From Chloroflexota bacterium (GTDB lineage Bacteria > Chloroflexota > Anaerolineae > Aggregatilineales > Phototrophicaceae): a DNA stretch of 64,000 nt. Where the stretch lies: the NCBI GenBank assembly GCA_028873975.1, contig JAPPMO010000052.1, positions 1 to 64,000 on the forward strand. Direction: 5' to 3'. Below are positions 56,625 through 64,000 of this stretch, piece after piece (position 1 is the stretch's first letter; each line of letters starts with the position of its first letter). Position numbers and translations under genes: made by a program. The notes beneath the pieces were generated by a model. That model was not told where the DNA came from. It saw only the letters and a program-made list of their open reading frames with translations, and did not search any database.

Positions 56625-58289
56625 TTAGCTTGCCTCGATGATCAGACTGCCCAGCGGCACGCGGGCGTCGATAAACGAGCTGCCGTCCCGGTCCCTGGCT
56701 GGCACGCGTTCCCCGTCCCGCGCGCGATAAATGCCGGTGAAAGCACTGTATTGCCCGGGCGCGAGATCGGCTGGCAGCGGCACACGCCAGGTTTCGCTGT
56801 CGGCGAGCCCGCTATACCAGAGCCGGGTCGGCAAGCGCGGTCCCAGCGGTTCTTGGTCGTAGACAAACCAGGCGCCGCTCTCCGCGTGACCCAAATGCAG
56901 GAATTGCGCGTGGTCTTCGGAGCCATTATCGTCGCTGCGCCAGTCAAATGAAATGACCAGGTTTTCGCCGGCGCGCGCGACGTTGGGCAGCTCCGCCGCG
57001 CCCAGCGAGAAGCCGTTATCGAAGCGGGCGAGAGGCGCGGTCGTTGGCGTCGGCGCATCGTCCGGCAAGACCAATTCGCCCAGGACGACTTGCGCTTCGC
57101 CCAGGAGTTTGAGATCGCTGGAAAGGGGGCGATCGTAGACGATTTCCTCACCCTGTTTGTGCCAGAGCGTCAAGACAACCGAAAGGGCCTGGTTGGTCGG
57201 CGTCCCGGGCGGGAAGCGAATGCGCTTCCACTGTCGATAAACCGGAATATGTCCCGGCGCCAGATAGAATTCGAGTCGACGATAGGCATGTGTATCGCGG
57301 CTGACGATAGATTCCCCGGTGATCTGGTCGACGAGGTGAATGGAATAGCCCAGCCCGTTATAATCCCAGCGCTCTGGCGACAAAAAGAGACGGACCGTGA
57401 AATTGCTCTGTCTTTTGTCGATGTGGTAGGCATGCAGACCCGTGCCCGACGCGAAGGCTACGGCTGCGGGTTCGCCGCCTACCTGGCGCGCAATGGACCA
57501 AATGGGCGCGCTCGGAACAATTAAGACGATCCAAAGCGCCGGCATGAAGTAAAGAATCCGTCCCAGGCGTCCGGAAGCTGGCGATAAACTGGAAAAATGG
57601 CCGAGCAGCGCGACCAGCGCAAGCCAGATGCCCAGGAACTCGAGGATTTCTTCCAACTCCCATACGGTGTTGGGCGGACATGCGTCGATGTAGAGCAAGC
57701 CATAATCGCCACAGAAGCTGCCAAAGCGTTCGACATGGATTGCGCCCAAGGCGCTTATGGCCAATCCCGCCAGCAGGCAAGCATGCCATTGCCGGGAGCG
57801 CCGGGGCGAGCGCGCCGCTACAACCAGCGTCGCCCCCACAACCAGCGCGCCTAAATAGATGTAATAATTCCAAGATATCGGATATTCGTGCAGCGTGAAG
57901 AACTCATCGAAAGCCAGAAACAGGAAGACCAAAGCGATTCCGACGAAGTACAGACGCTGCAATGCCATGCGCGACCTGGAAAGCCAGGCGCAGCCCAGCG
58001 CCACTCCCCCGACCAGCGCCAATTGCGTCGAAGCGAGCGCAGCAGCCACATTCCATTCTCGATGGAGATCCCACAGCCAAACATAAAAACTCGAGGGTGA
58101 TTCAATGTACAGCGCATTGAAGATTATCAGCGCCTGCGCCGCCAGCATGAGGCCCGCCAGACGGCGAGCCACCCTTGACAATTGGGGCATGAACCAGCGG
58201 TAGACGATCAAACCGGCAAGCGCGTAAGACGTTGGGAAGATGATGCGCGTCAGCGTTTCGACCGTTACGTGTACTGCTGCGCTCTCCAT
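56625..58289 (-). CDS. Array member 3: membrane protein with paired beta-sandwich tail
   Basis: About 554 residues. The membrane domain has LFLAFDEFFTLHEYPISW and cysteines SFCGDYGLLYIDAC. The tail runs from LHAYHIDKRQSN (module 1, SIHLVDQITGESIVS) to FDNGFSLGAAELP and FTGIYRARDGERVPARD (module 2). Its tail segment from ARAGENL to RLWYSGLADSETW is almost the same as in member 2, while the last 45 residues look like member 4, a mosaic pattern. ATG 58289 follows GAGGGGAGC; TTG 58298 is an alternative start. Confidence 0.8.
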   Translation of the reverse strand: MESAAVHVTVETLTRIIFPTSYALAGLIVYRWFMPQLSRVARRLAGLMLAAQALIIFNALYIESPSSFYVWLWDLHREWNVAAALASTQLALVGGVALGCAWLSRSRMALQRLYFVGIALVFLFLAFDEFFTLHEYPISWNYYIYLGALVVGATLVVAARSPRRSRQWHACLLAGLAISALGAIHVERFGSFCGDYGLLYIDACPPNTVWELEEILEFLGIWLALVALLGHFSSLSPASGRLGRILYFMPALWIVLIVPSAPIWSIARQVGGEPAAVAFASGTGLHAYHIDKRQSNFTVRLFLSPERWDYNGLGYSIHLVDQITGESIVSRDTHAYRRLEFYLAPGHIPVYRQWKRIRFPPGTPTNQALSVVLTLWHKQGEEIVYDRPLSSDLKLLGEAQVVLGELVLPDDAPTPTTAPLARFDNGFSLGAAELPNVARAGENLVISFDWRSDDNGSEDHAQFLHLGHAESGAWFVYDQEPLGPRLPTRLWYSGLADSETWRVPLPADLAPGQYSAFTGIYRARDGERVPARDRDGSSFIDARVPLGSLIIEAS

Positions 58290-58305
58290 CAGCGCCAAGC
58301 TCCCC

Positions 58306-59970
58306 TCATCGCTCTACAATCAGCCTGCCCAGTGGCACGCGGGCATCGACAAAAGGCGCTCCGCCAGCGTTGCTGGCTGCTAGTCGTTCCCCGTCTCGCG
58401 CGCGATAAATGCCGGTGAAAGCACGGTATCGCCCGGGCGCAAGATCGGCCGGGAGCGCAACCTGCCAGGTTTCGCTATCGGCAAGTCCACTGTACCACAA
58501 GCGCGCCGGCAAGCGCGGACCCAAGGGCGGCTGGTCATAGACAAACCAGGCACCGGTCTCTTCGTGACCCAAGTGCAGAAATTGCACGTGGTCTTCGCGG
58601 CTTTCGGCTTTGCTGCGCCAGGCGAAGTTGACGCTCAGGGTCTCGCCAGCTGGGACGCGCCCCGGCAAGTCGACTGCCTCGAGGATGAATCCGTTGTCGA
58701 ATTCAGCGAGCGGGACGGTCGGCAGGTTATCCGCTTCTGTTGGTATTACCAACTCGCCCAGCAGCACTTGTGTTTCGCTGAGCAGTTCAAGATCGCTGGC
58801 AAGGACCGCCCGGCGCGCATAATCGCCGCCGTTTTTCCTCCAGAGCGAGAGGACGACCCAATAGGCGCGGTTGACCGGGGTCTGCGGCGGGATCTCGAGC
58901 TCGATCACTTGTCCGTAAATTGGCGCGTACTCCGGCCCAAACAGCCAAAAGCCGTTCCTTCGATCTTCCCATTCGTCGCTCCGTGCCACAGAGATTCCCT
59001 TGACTTGATCGACCAGGTGAATGGAATAACCCAGCCGGATGCCATTCCCTTGTTTTGCCGATGCATATAGCCGAACGCGCGCAACCTCTCTGGACCATTC
59101 GATAGTGTAGCCATGAAGATCTAGGCCGGACTGGAACCGGACCGAGGCTTGTCGAGCGAAGAGCCTGAGCTCTAGCGCCGGGATCAAGGAAATGAGTAGA
59201 AGCAGGAAGATCCAAAGGCTCGGCGCTGGATAAAGAATACGCTGGACGAGGCGCGATGACGCCGGCGCCGAGACGGAAAATTGGCCGAGCGCGGCAACGA
59301 GCGCCAGCCAAACGCCGATAAACTCCAGCGCTTCTTCAATAGTAGAAAACAGCAAGCACTTATTAAGGCGGAAGAACCCTATGGTGTCGCAGACTGTCGG
59401 CATCAGTTCGACGCCAATTGCGCCGGCTCCGCTTATGGCTAAGCCCGCCAAAAAACAGACCTGCCATTTTCTGGCGCGCCGCGGCGAATATATCGCGAGA
59501 ACTATCGTTGCCAAGGCGAGGACCGCGCCAAGCGCAGCGTAATACGCTACCCAATTTGCTATACGTTCATGTATTTTGTGATATTCATCGAGCGCCAGAA
59601 ACAAGAATGCCAGCCCGACGCCACTGTGGTATAGCCGATGATAGATATGCCGCGCCTTGATAATCCGGGCTGTTAAAAGGGAGGCGCATCCGACCAGCGC
59701 CAATTGTACCGAGGCCAGCGTGGCCGGGATGTTATACTCTCCCGTTAGATCCTGGAGCCAGCGCTCAAAATTCGAGGCCGGTTCCCGCTCCATCGACCAC
59801 ACGATCACCAGAACCTGCGCCGCCAGCATCGCGGTTGCCAGGCGCCTGGCTGGCTGCGAAAGCCCGGGTATCAAGCGCCGGTAACTTATCAAGGCGATCG
59901 GGAGATATAATGAGATTATGAAGATTCGGTTGATTGTATCTGGCGATACAAATAACTCGCCGTTGCCCAT
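58306..59970 (-). CDS. Array member 4: membrane protein with paired beta-sandwich tail
   Basis: A 554-residue member with ATG 59970 behind GAGGAG. The membrane domain shows LFLALDEYHKIHERIANW and cysteines TVCDTIGFFRLNKC, followed by IEEALEFIGVWLALVA. Module 1 has LHGYTIEWSRE and SIHLVDQVKGISVA; module 2 has AEFDNGFILEAVDLP and FTGIYRARDGERLAAS. The segment RSKAESREDHVQFLHLGH is identical in member 6 but not in member 5 between them. The gap to member 3 is 16 nt, so they are co-transcribed. Confidence 0.8.
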   Translation of the reverse strand: MGNGELFVSPDTINRIFIISLYLPIALISYRRLIPGLSQPARRLATAMLAAQVLVIVWSMEREPASNFERWLQDLTGEYNIPATLASVQLALVGCASLLTARIIKARHIYHRLYHSGVGLAFLFLALDEYHKIHERIANWVAYYAALGAVLALATIVLAIYSPRRARKWQVCFLAGLAISGAGAIGVELMPTVCDTIGFFRLNKCLLFSTIEEALEFIGVWLALVAALGQFSVSAPASSRLVQRILYPAPSLWIFLLLLISLIPALELRLFARQASVRFQSGLDLHGYTIEWSREVARVRLYASAKQGNGIRLGYSIHLVDQVKGISVARSDEWEDRRNGFWLFGPEYAPIYGQVIELEIPPQTPVNRAYWVVLSLWRKNGGDYARRAVLASDLELLSETQVLLGELVIPTEADNLPTVPLAEFDNGFILEAVDLPGRVPAGETLSVNFAWRSKAESREDHVQFLHLGHEETGAWFVYDQPPLGPRLPARLWYSGLADSETWQVALPADLAPGRYRAFTGIYRARDGERLAASNAGGAPFVDARVPLGRLIVER

Positions 59971-60044
59971 GGACTCCTCAACCCCACAGTCCAGCCCGGA
60001 AACGCGTCGGTCAATTGATCACTTCGACTCGCCTCAAGGCTTCA

Positions 60045-61718
60045 TCACTCGATTATCAGCATGCCCAGCCGCACGCGGGCGTCCAGCCAGCGTTCGCCCG
60101 TTGAGTCGCTGGCCGGCACGCGTTCCCCGTCGCGCGCGCGATAGATGCCGGTGAAAACACGGTATTGCCCGGGCGCGAGCTCTGGCGGCAGCGGCACGCG
60201 CCAGGTTTCGCTGTCGGCAAGTCCACTGTACCACAAGCGCGCCGGCAAGCGGGGACCCAAGGGCGGCTGGTCATAGACAAACCAGGCGCCGGTCTCTTCG
60301 TGACCCAAGTGCAGAAATTGCACGTGGTCTTCGCTGCCATCGGACTTGCTGCGCCAGGCGAAGTTGACGCTCAGGGTCTCGCCAGCTTGAGCGCGCTCCG
60401 GCAAATTGACGGCCTCGAGGACAAATCCGTTGTCGAATTCAGCAAGCGGGACGGTCGCCAGGTTATCCGCTTCTGCCGGTATTGCCAACTCGCCCAGCAG
60501 CACTTGTGTTTCGCTGAGCAGTTCGAGATCGCTGGTTATAATCGGCTGAAATAAATGTCCCTGGTCCTTCTCGCGCCAAACTGACAGCACGATCGAATAT
60601 GCGCGGTTGACCGGCGTTTCGGGCGGCAATGGCAGCGCTAGTTCATCGCGGAATAATGGCGTGTAGGAGGGACCAAAGAGCCAAGCGTCTTGTGGAATAT
60701 GCGCGAACTCATTTAGGCTGGCAATCGATTCTCCGCTTTCCTGGTCGACGAAATGAACAGAGTAGCCCATCCGGACGCCACGGCCGATATAGTCGCGCGA
60801 CCGAGCGGATGTATATAGCCAAAGACGGGCAGCTTCGTCTTCGCGGTCGATACGGTATCCGCGCAAATTGATGCCTGACTTGAACTGTGCATCAACCGGC
60901 CGCGCCAGTAGCCGAAACTCAAGCTGAAGTACGAGGGGATCTAGAAGTAGCAAGAAAATCCAAAACGCCGGTAAGAAATAGAGGAGACTTCTTAGGTTTG
61001 GCTTTGGCTTTGGAACCGCTTCGGACAAATGACCAAGCATGGCGACCATTGCAACCCAGATGCCAAGCAGCTCGAGGGATTCTTCCCAAAACGAGAGTTG
61101 CAGGCATCCGTCGAGAGGCAGGAATAGGAAACTGCCGCAAAGGGGCGGCATCTTATCGATGACAATCCCGCCCATCACACCTGTCGCGACCCCCGCTAGC
61201 AGCCCAGCGCGCCATAACATGTTCTGACGGGGCGAGAGCGAAGCAGCAACGATCGTTGCGATCACAATTATTGCGCCCATCGCGCTGTAGGGAATTGCCA
61301 GTTGGCCAGATTCGTGTAGTTTGAGGTATTCATCCAAAGCGAGGTATGGGAATATCAGGCCGATGCTCACCAGGTAGAGCTGTTCCCAAACGGGTTTTTT
61401 CTTGGAATACCAGGCTGTCAAGAGCGCGATGCCGCCGACCAATGCCAATTGCGTCGACATAAGCGTCGCTGGGATGTTCCACTCTTGTTCTAGATTCCAG
61501 AGCCATACTTCAAATCCCGATTTTGGTCGGTAAAACAGCGCCGCGGCGATCGCCAGCGCCTGTGCCGCAAGAAAGCCGCCTGCCAGCCGCTTGTACGTTT
61601 GCGCAAGCCTAGGCATCAGCCGCCAGTAAACGAGCGCGCAGACCGGAACATATACCAGAATGAGAACGGCGCGGATGATTGAGTCTTCAGAAATAAGCAG
61701 TTCACCACTGTTAGTCAT
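60045..61718 (-). CDS. Array member 5: membrane protein with paired beta-sandwich tail
   Basis: About 557 residues. The membrane domain has FPYLALDEYLKLHESG and cysteines PLCGSFLFLPLDGC, then FWEESLELLGIWVAMVA. Module 1: LRGYRIDREDEAARLWLY to SVHFVDQESGESIAS; module 2: AEFDNGFVLEAVNLP to FTGIYRARDGERVPASD. The last 80 or so residues are nearly identical to member 6, also in DNA. ATG 61718 is chosen; the ribosome site is weak and TTG 61724 is possible. Confidence 0.8.
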   Translation of the reverse strand: MTNSGELLISEDSIIRAVLILVYVPVCALVYWRLMPRLAQTYKRLAGGFLAAQALAIAAALFYRPKSGFEVWLWNLEQEWNIPATLMSTQLALVGGIALLTAWYSKKKPVWEQLYLVSIGLIFPYLALDEYLKLHESGQLAIPYSAMGAIIVIATIVAASLSPRQNMLWRAGLLAGVATGVMGGIVIDKMPPLCGSFLFLPLDGCLQLSFWEESLELLGIWVAMVAMLGHLSEAVPKPKPNLRSLLYFLPAFWIFLLLLDPLVLQLEFRLLARPVDAQFKSGINLRGYRIDREDEAARLWLYTSARSRDYIGRGVRMGYSVHFVDQESGESIASLNEFAHIPQDAWLFGPSYTPLFRDELALPLPPETPVNRAYSIVLSVWREKDQGHLFQPIITSDLELLSETQVLLGELAIPAEADNLATVPLAEFDNGFVLEAVNLPERAQAGETLSVNFAWRSKSDGSEDHVQFLHLGHEETGAWFVYDQPPLGPRLPARLWYSGLADSETWRVPLPPELAPGQYRVFTGIYRARDGERVPASDSTGERWLDARVRLGMLIIE

Positions 61719-61815
61719 TGGCAATTGTCTCGCCTGCTTATCTTCTTTCTAGCGCGCATCGCCAAGTCATTTGCAGTCCTGCACTGAGTTCAGCGCCAGC
61801 GCTATGATGTCTATT

Positions 61816-63477
61816 TCACTCGATTATCAGCATGCCCAGCCGCACGCGGGCGTCCAGCCAGCGTTCGCCTGTTGAGTTGCTGGCTGCGACGCGTTCCCTG
61901 TCGCGCGCGCGATAGATGCCGGTGAAAACACGGTATTGCCCGGGCGCGAGCTCCGGCGGCAGCGGCACGCGCCAGGTTTCGCTGTCGGCAAGTCCACTGT
62001 ACCACAAGCGCGCCGGCAAGCGCGGGCCCAGGGGCGGCTGGTCATAGACAAACCAGGCGCCGGTCTCTTCGTGACCCAAGTGCAAGAATTGCACGTGGTC
62101 TTCGCGGCTTTCAGCTTTGCTGCGCCAGGCGAAGTTGATGCTCAGGGTCTCGCCAGCTTGGGCGCGCTCCGGCAATTCGGCTGCCTCGAGGATGAATCCG
62201 TTGTCGAATTCAGCGAGCGGCGCGGCCCGGGATGCTGCGGCTTCGGCGGCGACGACGCGTTCGCCCAGCAGCACTTGCGCGTCATTGACAAGCTGGCGGT
62301 CGCTGGCGCGTACCTCATAGGGCTTGAATTGTCCGCCTTTTTTGCGCCAGAGCGTCAGCACGACCGACAGCGCGCGATTGACCGGCGCTTCCGGCGGGAG
62401 CTGAACTTCCATCCATTGGCCATGGAGGGGGGAATAGTTGGGACCGAAAAGCCAGAAGCCATGTTGGCGATCAGCCCATTCATCAAGGCTTGCGACCGAT
62501 TCGCCGCTGACTTGGTCGACCAGGTGAATGGAATAGCCCAAGCCGAGAACCTCCCGTTGCCGGGCGGACACAAAAAGCCGCAGTCGTGAAAACTCGCTCA
62601 GGTTCTCCAGGGTGTAGCCATGCAGAAGGAGGCCGGATTCAAACTCCACCGCGGCTGGCTGGGCGATTAGCCGCAATTCCAGGCGGGGGACCAGGGAATT
62701 GAGCAATAGCAGAAGGATCCAAAGGACTGGCAAAGTGTATGGAAGCGCCCGGACCCGCGCCCTCGGCGTCAATACAGCTTCAGAAAAATGGCCAAGCATG
62801 GCGACGAGGGCCAGCCAGATGCCCAAAAGCTCCAGGGTCTCTTCCTGGAAATAAAACTGGAGGCAGCCGTCCAAGCGCAGCGATCCCAGATTGTCGCAAA
62901 TTGGCGGCAAGGCGTTGAAGACCATCGCGCCCAGCGCGCTCAAAGCCAAGCCAAAAAGGAGGCAGCAATGCCAAATCCAGACAGTCCTTGTCGAGCGCCG
63001 AGCCACAACCAGGGTAGCGGCGACCACCGCCGCGCCCAGCGCAATGTAATAAAGTTCCCAAGCCTCGATAAACTCGTGCAGGGCGAGGTATTCGTCCAAG
63101 CCCAGGAAGACAAACACGCCGCCAGTCCCCGCCAGATAGAAACGGACTATGGCCGGGCTGGCCCGAGCCAGCCATGCTGTTGCCAGCGCGACGCCGCCGA
63201 CCATTCCCAATTGAGTTGACGCCAGAGTAGCGGCGATATTCCATTCCTCGTGGAAGTCCCAAAGCCACTTGTCAAACTGCGAGGTTAGGGTTGCCTCCAG
63301 TGACAGCGCAACAACCAGCAATTGCGCTAAGAGCATGAGGCACGCCAAGCGCGCCGCGCTGCGAGACAGACGGGGAATCAGCTGCCAGAAACTGATAACG
63401 CAAACCGGCACGTATAGCAGGAAGATGAAGATCCGGATGATTTCGTCGCTGGAAAGCACGGATTCAACGCTGTTCAT
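61816..63477 (-). CDS. Array member 6: membrane protein with paired beta-sandwich tail
   Basis: About 553 residues from ATG 63477 (GGGAG 5 nt upstream). The membrane domain contains VFLGLDEYLALHEFIEAW and cysteines PICDNLGSLRLDGC, then FQEETLELLGIWLALVA. Module 1: LHGYTLENLSEFSRLRLF to SIHLVDQVSGESVAS; module 2: AEFDNGFILEAAELP to FTGIYRARDRERVAAS. Its end is shared with member 5 and its central tail with member 4. The middle strands PPEAPVNRALSVVLTLWRKKGG match all members, which confirms one family. Confidence 0.8.
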   Translation of the reverse strand: MNSVESVLSSDEIIRIFIFLLYVPVCVISFWQLIPRLSRSAARLACLMLLAQLLVVALSLEATLTSQFDKWLWDFHEEWNIAATLASTQLGMVGGVALATAWLARASPAIVRFYLAGTGGVFVFLGLDEYLALHEFIEAWELYYIALGAAVVAATLVVARRSTRTVWIWHCCLLFGLALSALGAMVFNALPPICDNLGSLRLDGCLQFYFQEETLELLGIWLALVAMLGHFSEAVLTPRARVRALPYTLPVLWILLLLLNSLVPRLELRLIAQPAAVEFESGLLLHGYTLENLSEFSRLRLFVSARQREVLGLGYSIHLVDQVSGESVASLDEWADRQHGFWLFGPNYSPLHGQWMEVQLPPEAPVNRALSVVLTLWRKKGGQFKPYEVRASDRQLVNDAQVLLGERVVAAEAAASRAAPLAEFDNGFILEAAELPERAQAGETLSINFAWRSKAESREDHVQFLHLGHEETGAWFVYDQPPLGPRLPARLWYSGLADSETWRVPLPPELAPGQYRVFTGIYRARDRERVAASNSTGERWLDARVRLGMLIIE

Positions 63478-63550
63478 ATACTCCCAAAGCAATCCCGCGG
63501 CGCTTTCAGGTCCGCAAGCGCCGCTAATGCGGCTGTTGCGCAGAAATAAA

Positions 63551-64000
63551 TCATTCTATCATGATGCTGCCTAGCGGCACGCGCGCGTCAAGCCAGAGCC
63601 TGCCATCCGCTTGCCTGGCCCGCACACGCTCTTGATCGCGGGCGCGATACAGCCCGGTAAAGACGCTGTATCGCCCTGGCGCAAGATCCGCAGGCAGCGC
63701 AACCTGCCAGGTTTCACTGTCGGCCAAGCCAGCGTACCAGAGACGGGTTGGCAGGCGCGGTCCTAGCGGCTGCTGATCATAGACGAACCATTCCCCCGTC
63801 TCTTCGCGCCCAAAATGCAGAAACTGTATATGATCTTCGGCGCCGCTTTCGTCGCTGCGCCAGGAAAAACTGATCTCCAGCGTCTCTCCGGCGATGGCGC
63901 GTTCCGGCATGTTGGGGGCATTGAGAACGAACCCGTTGTCAAAGGCTGCCAGCGGAGAGGGCGGCGGCGCTGGAGAAGCGCTTGGCAAGACCAGCTCGCC
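63551..64000 (-). CDS. Array member 7, partial: C-terminal beta-sandwich module only
   Basis: The reading frame enters from beyond the window edge and ends at 63551. The visible 150 codons are module 2 of the family: AAFDNGFVLNAPNMP, then ISFSWRSDESGAEDHIQFLHFG, then RLWYAGLADSETWQVALPADLAPGRY and FTGLYRARDQERV. Upstream there is a Pro/Ala/Ser stretch (SASPAPPPSP) where other members have a short linker. The membrane domain must lie outside the window, so the array continues. Confidence 0.78.
   Translation of the reverse strand, partial: GELVLPSASPAPPPSPLAAFDNGFVLNAPNMPERAIAGETLEISFSWRSDESGAEDHIQFLHFGREETGEWFVYDQQPLGPRLPTRLWYAGLADSETWQVALPADLAPGRYSVFTGLYRARDQERVRARQADGRLWLDARVPLGSIMIE

Larger units (their letters stand above)
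52228..64000 (-). repeat. Tandem array of seven paralogous membrane-protein genes
   Basis: Seven minus-strand genes, the last cut by the window edge, follow each other with gaps of 7-97 nt. All encode the same architecture: about 270 residues with eight hydrophobic helices, then two tandem beta-sandwich modules. The 3' parts are far more alike than the 5' parts. At about 54975-55225 and 56765-57000 the members are almost identical in DNA, as are the ends at about 60045-60400 and 61816-62175. Confidence 0.85.

Overview
The window is a 64-kb piece of a moderately GC-rich bacterial chromosome. It has no rRNA, tRNA, CRISPR array, integrase or transposase that I can see. I suspect a free-living or host-associated Chloroflexota (Anaerolineae/Caldilineae-like) heterotroph. 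The reasons are the many binding-protein sugar ABC transporters, the sugar-acid enzymes (IlvD/Edd, FAH, mandelate racemase and MocA families), an actinobacterial-type XylA, PhyH and sulfatase genes, and membrane glycosyltransferase-like proteins with beta-sandwich tails. This taxonomic call is inference; no marker gene is present.

Layout. 0.1-4.1 kb: a PhyH dioxygenase and a GT-C-like membrane protein in one minus-strand operon. 4.3-10.2 kb: a giant secreted protein with about 18 FN3 domains and two SH3b domains. 10.1-21.1 kb: a sugar-acid locus (xylonate-type dehydratase, SDR, MocA-type dehydrogenase, FAH-family dehydratase, mandelate-racemase-type dehydratase). It is interrupted by an AT-richer restriction-modification pair and by a methyltransferase fused to a nuclease-like domain. 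21.4-26.9 kb: an RbsB/RbsC/RbsA-like sugar importer with an oversized permease, followed by a lipoprotein whose second domain is cut off by an in-frame TGA. 27-30.6 kb: DinB-like protein, RarA and a sulfatase. 30.7-37.4 kb: two converging MalEFG-type operons. 37.6-40.4 kb: xylA-xylB. 40.5-43.3 kb: lutABC. 43.4-44.1 kb: a VapBC-like pair whose toxin gene is frameshifted in a T7 run. 44.1-51.2 kb: a sugar epimerase, a fourth importer, an MFS transporter and a double SnoaL protein. 51.2-64 kb: a quinone-oxidoreductase-like protein and a tandem array of seven related multi-pass membrane proteins of no recognised function, running off the window edge.

How it works together. Most of the window is pentose and sugar-acid uptake and breakdown. 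D-xylose could be used through isomerase/kinase (xylA, xylB) and, speculatively, through a Weimberg/Dahms-type oxidative route (SDR, YjhG-type dehydratase, FAH-type dehydratase). Three importers lack an ATPase gene and probably share one encoded elsewhere. All four binding-protein/permease junctions carry a strong stem-loop of unrelated sequence.

The best candidate for something undescribed is the array at 52.2-64 kb. It is a recently amplified membrane family with an 'LDE(Y/F)...HE' helix, a conserved cysteine pair and a duplicated beta-sandwich tail that looks homogenised by gene conversion. One member carries two membrane domains. Positions, motifs and stem-loops were read by eye; no database search was run.
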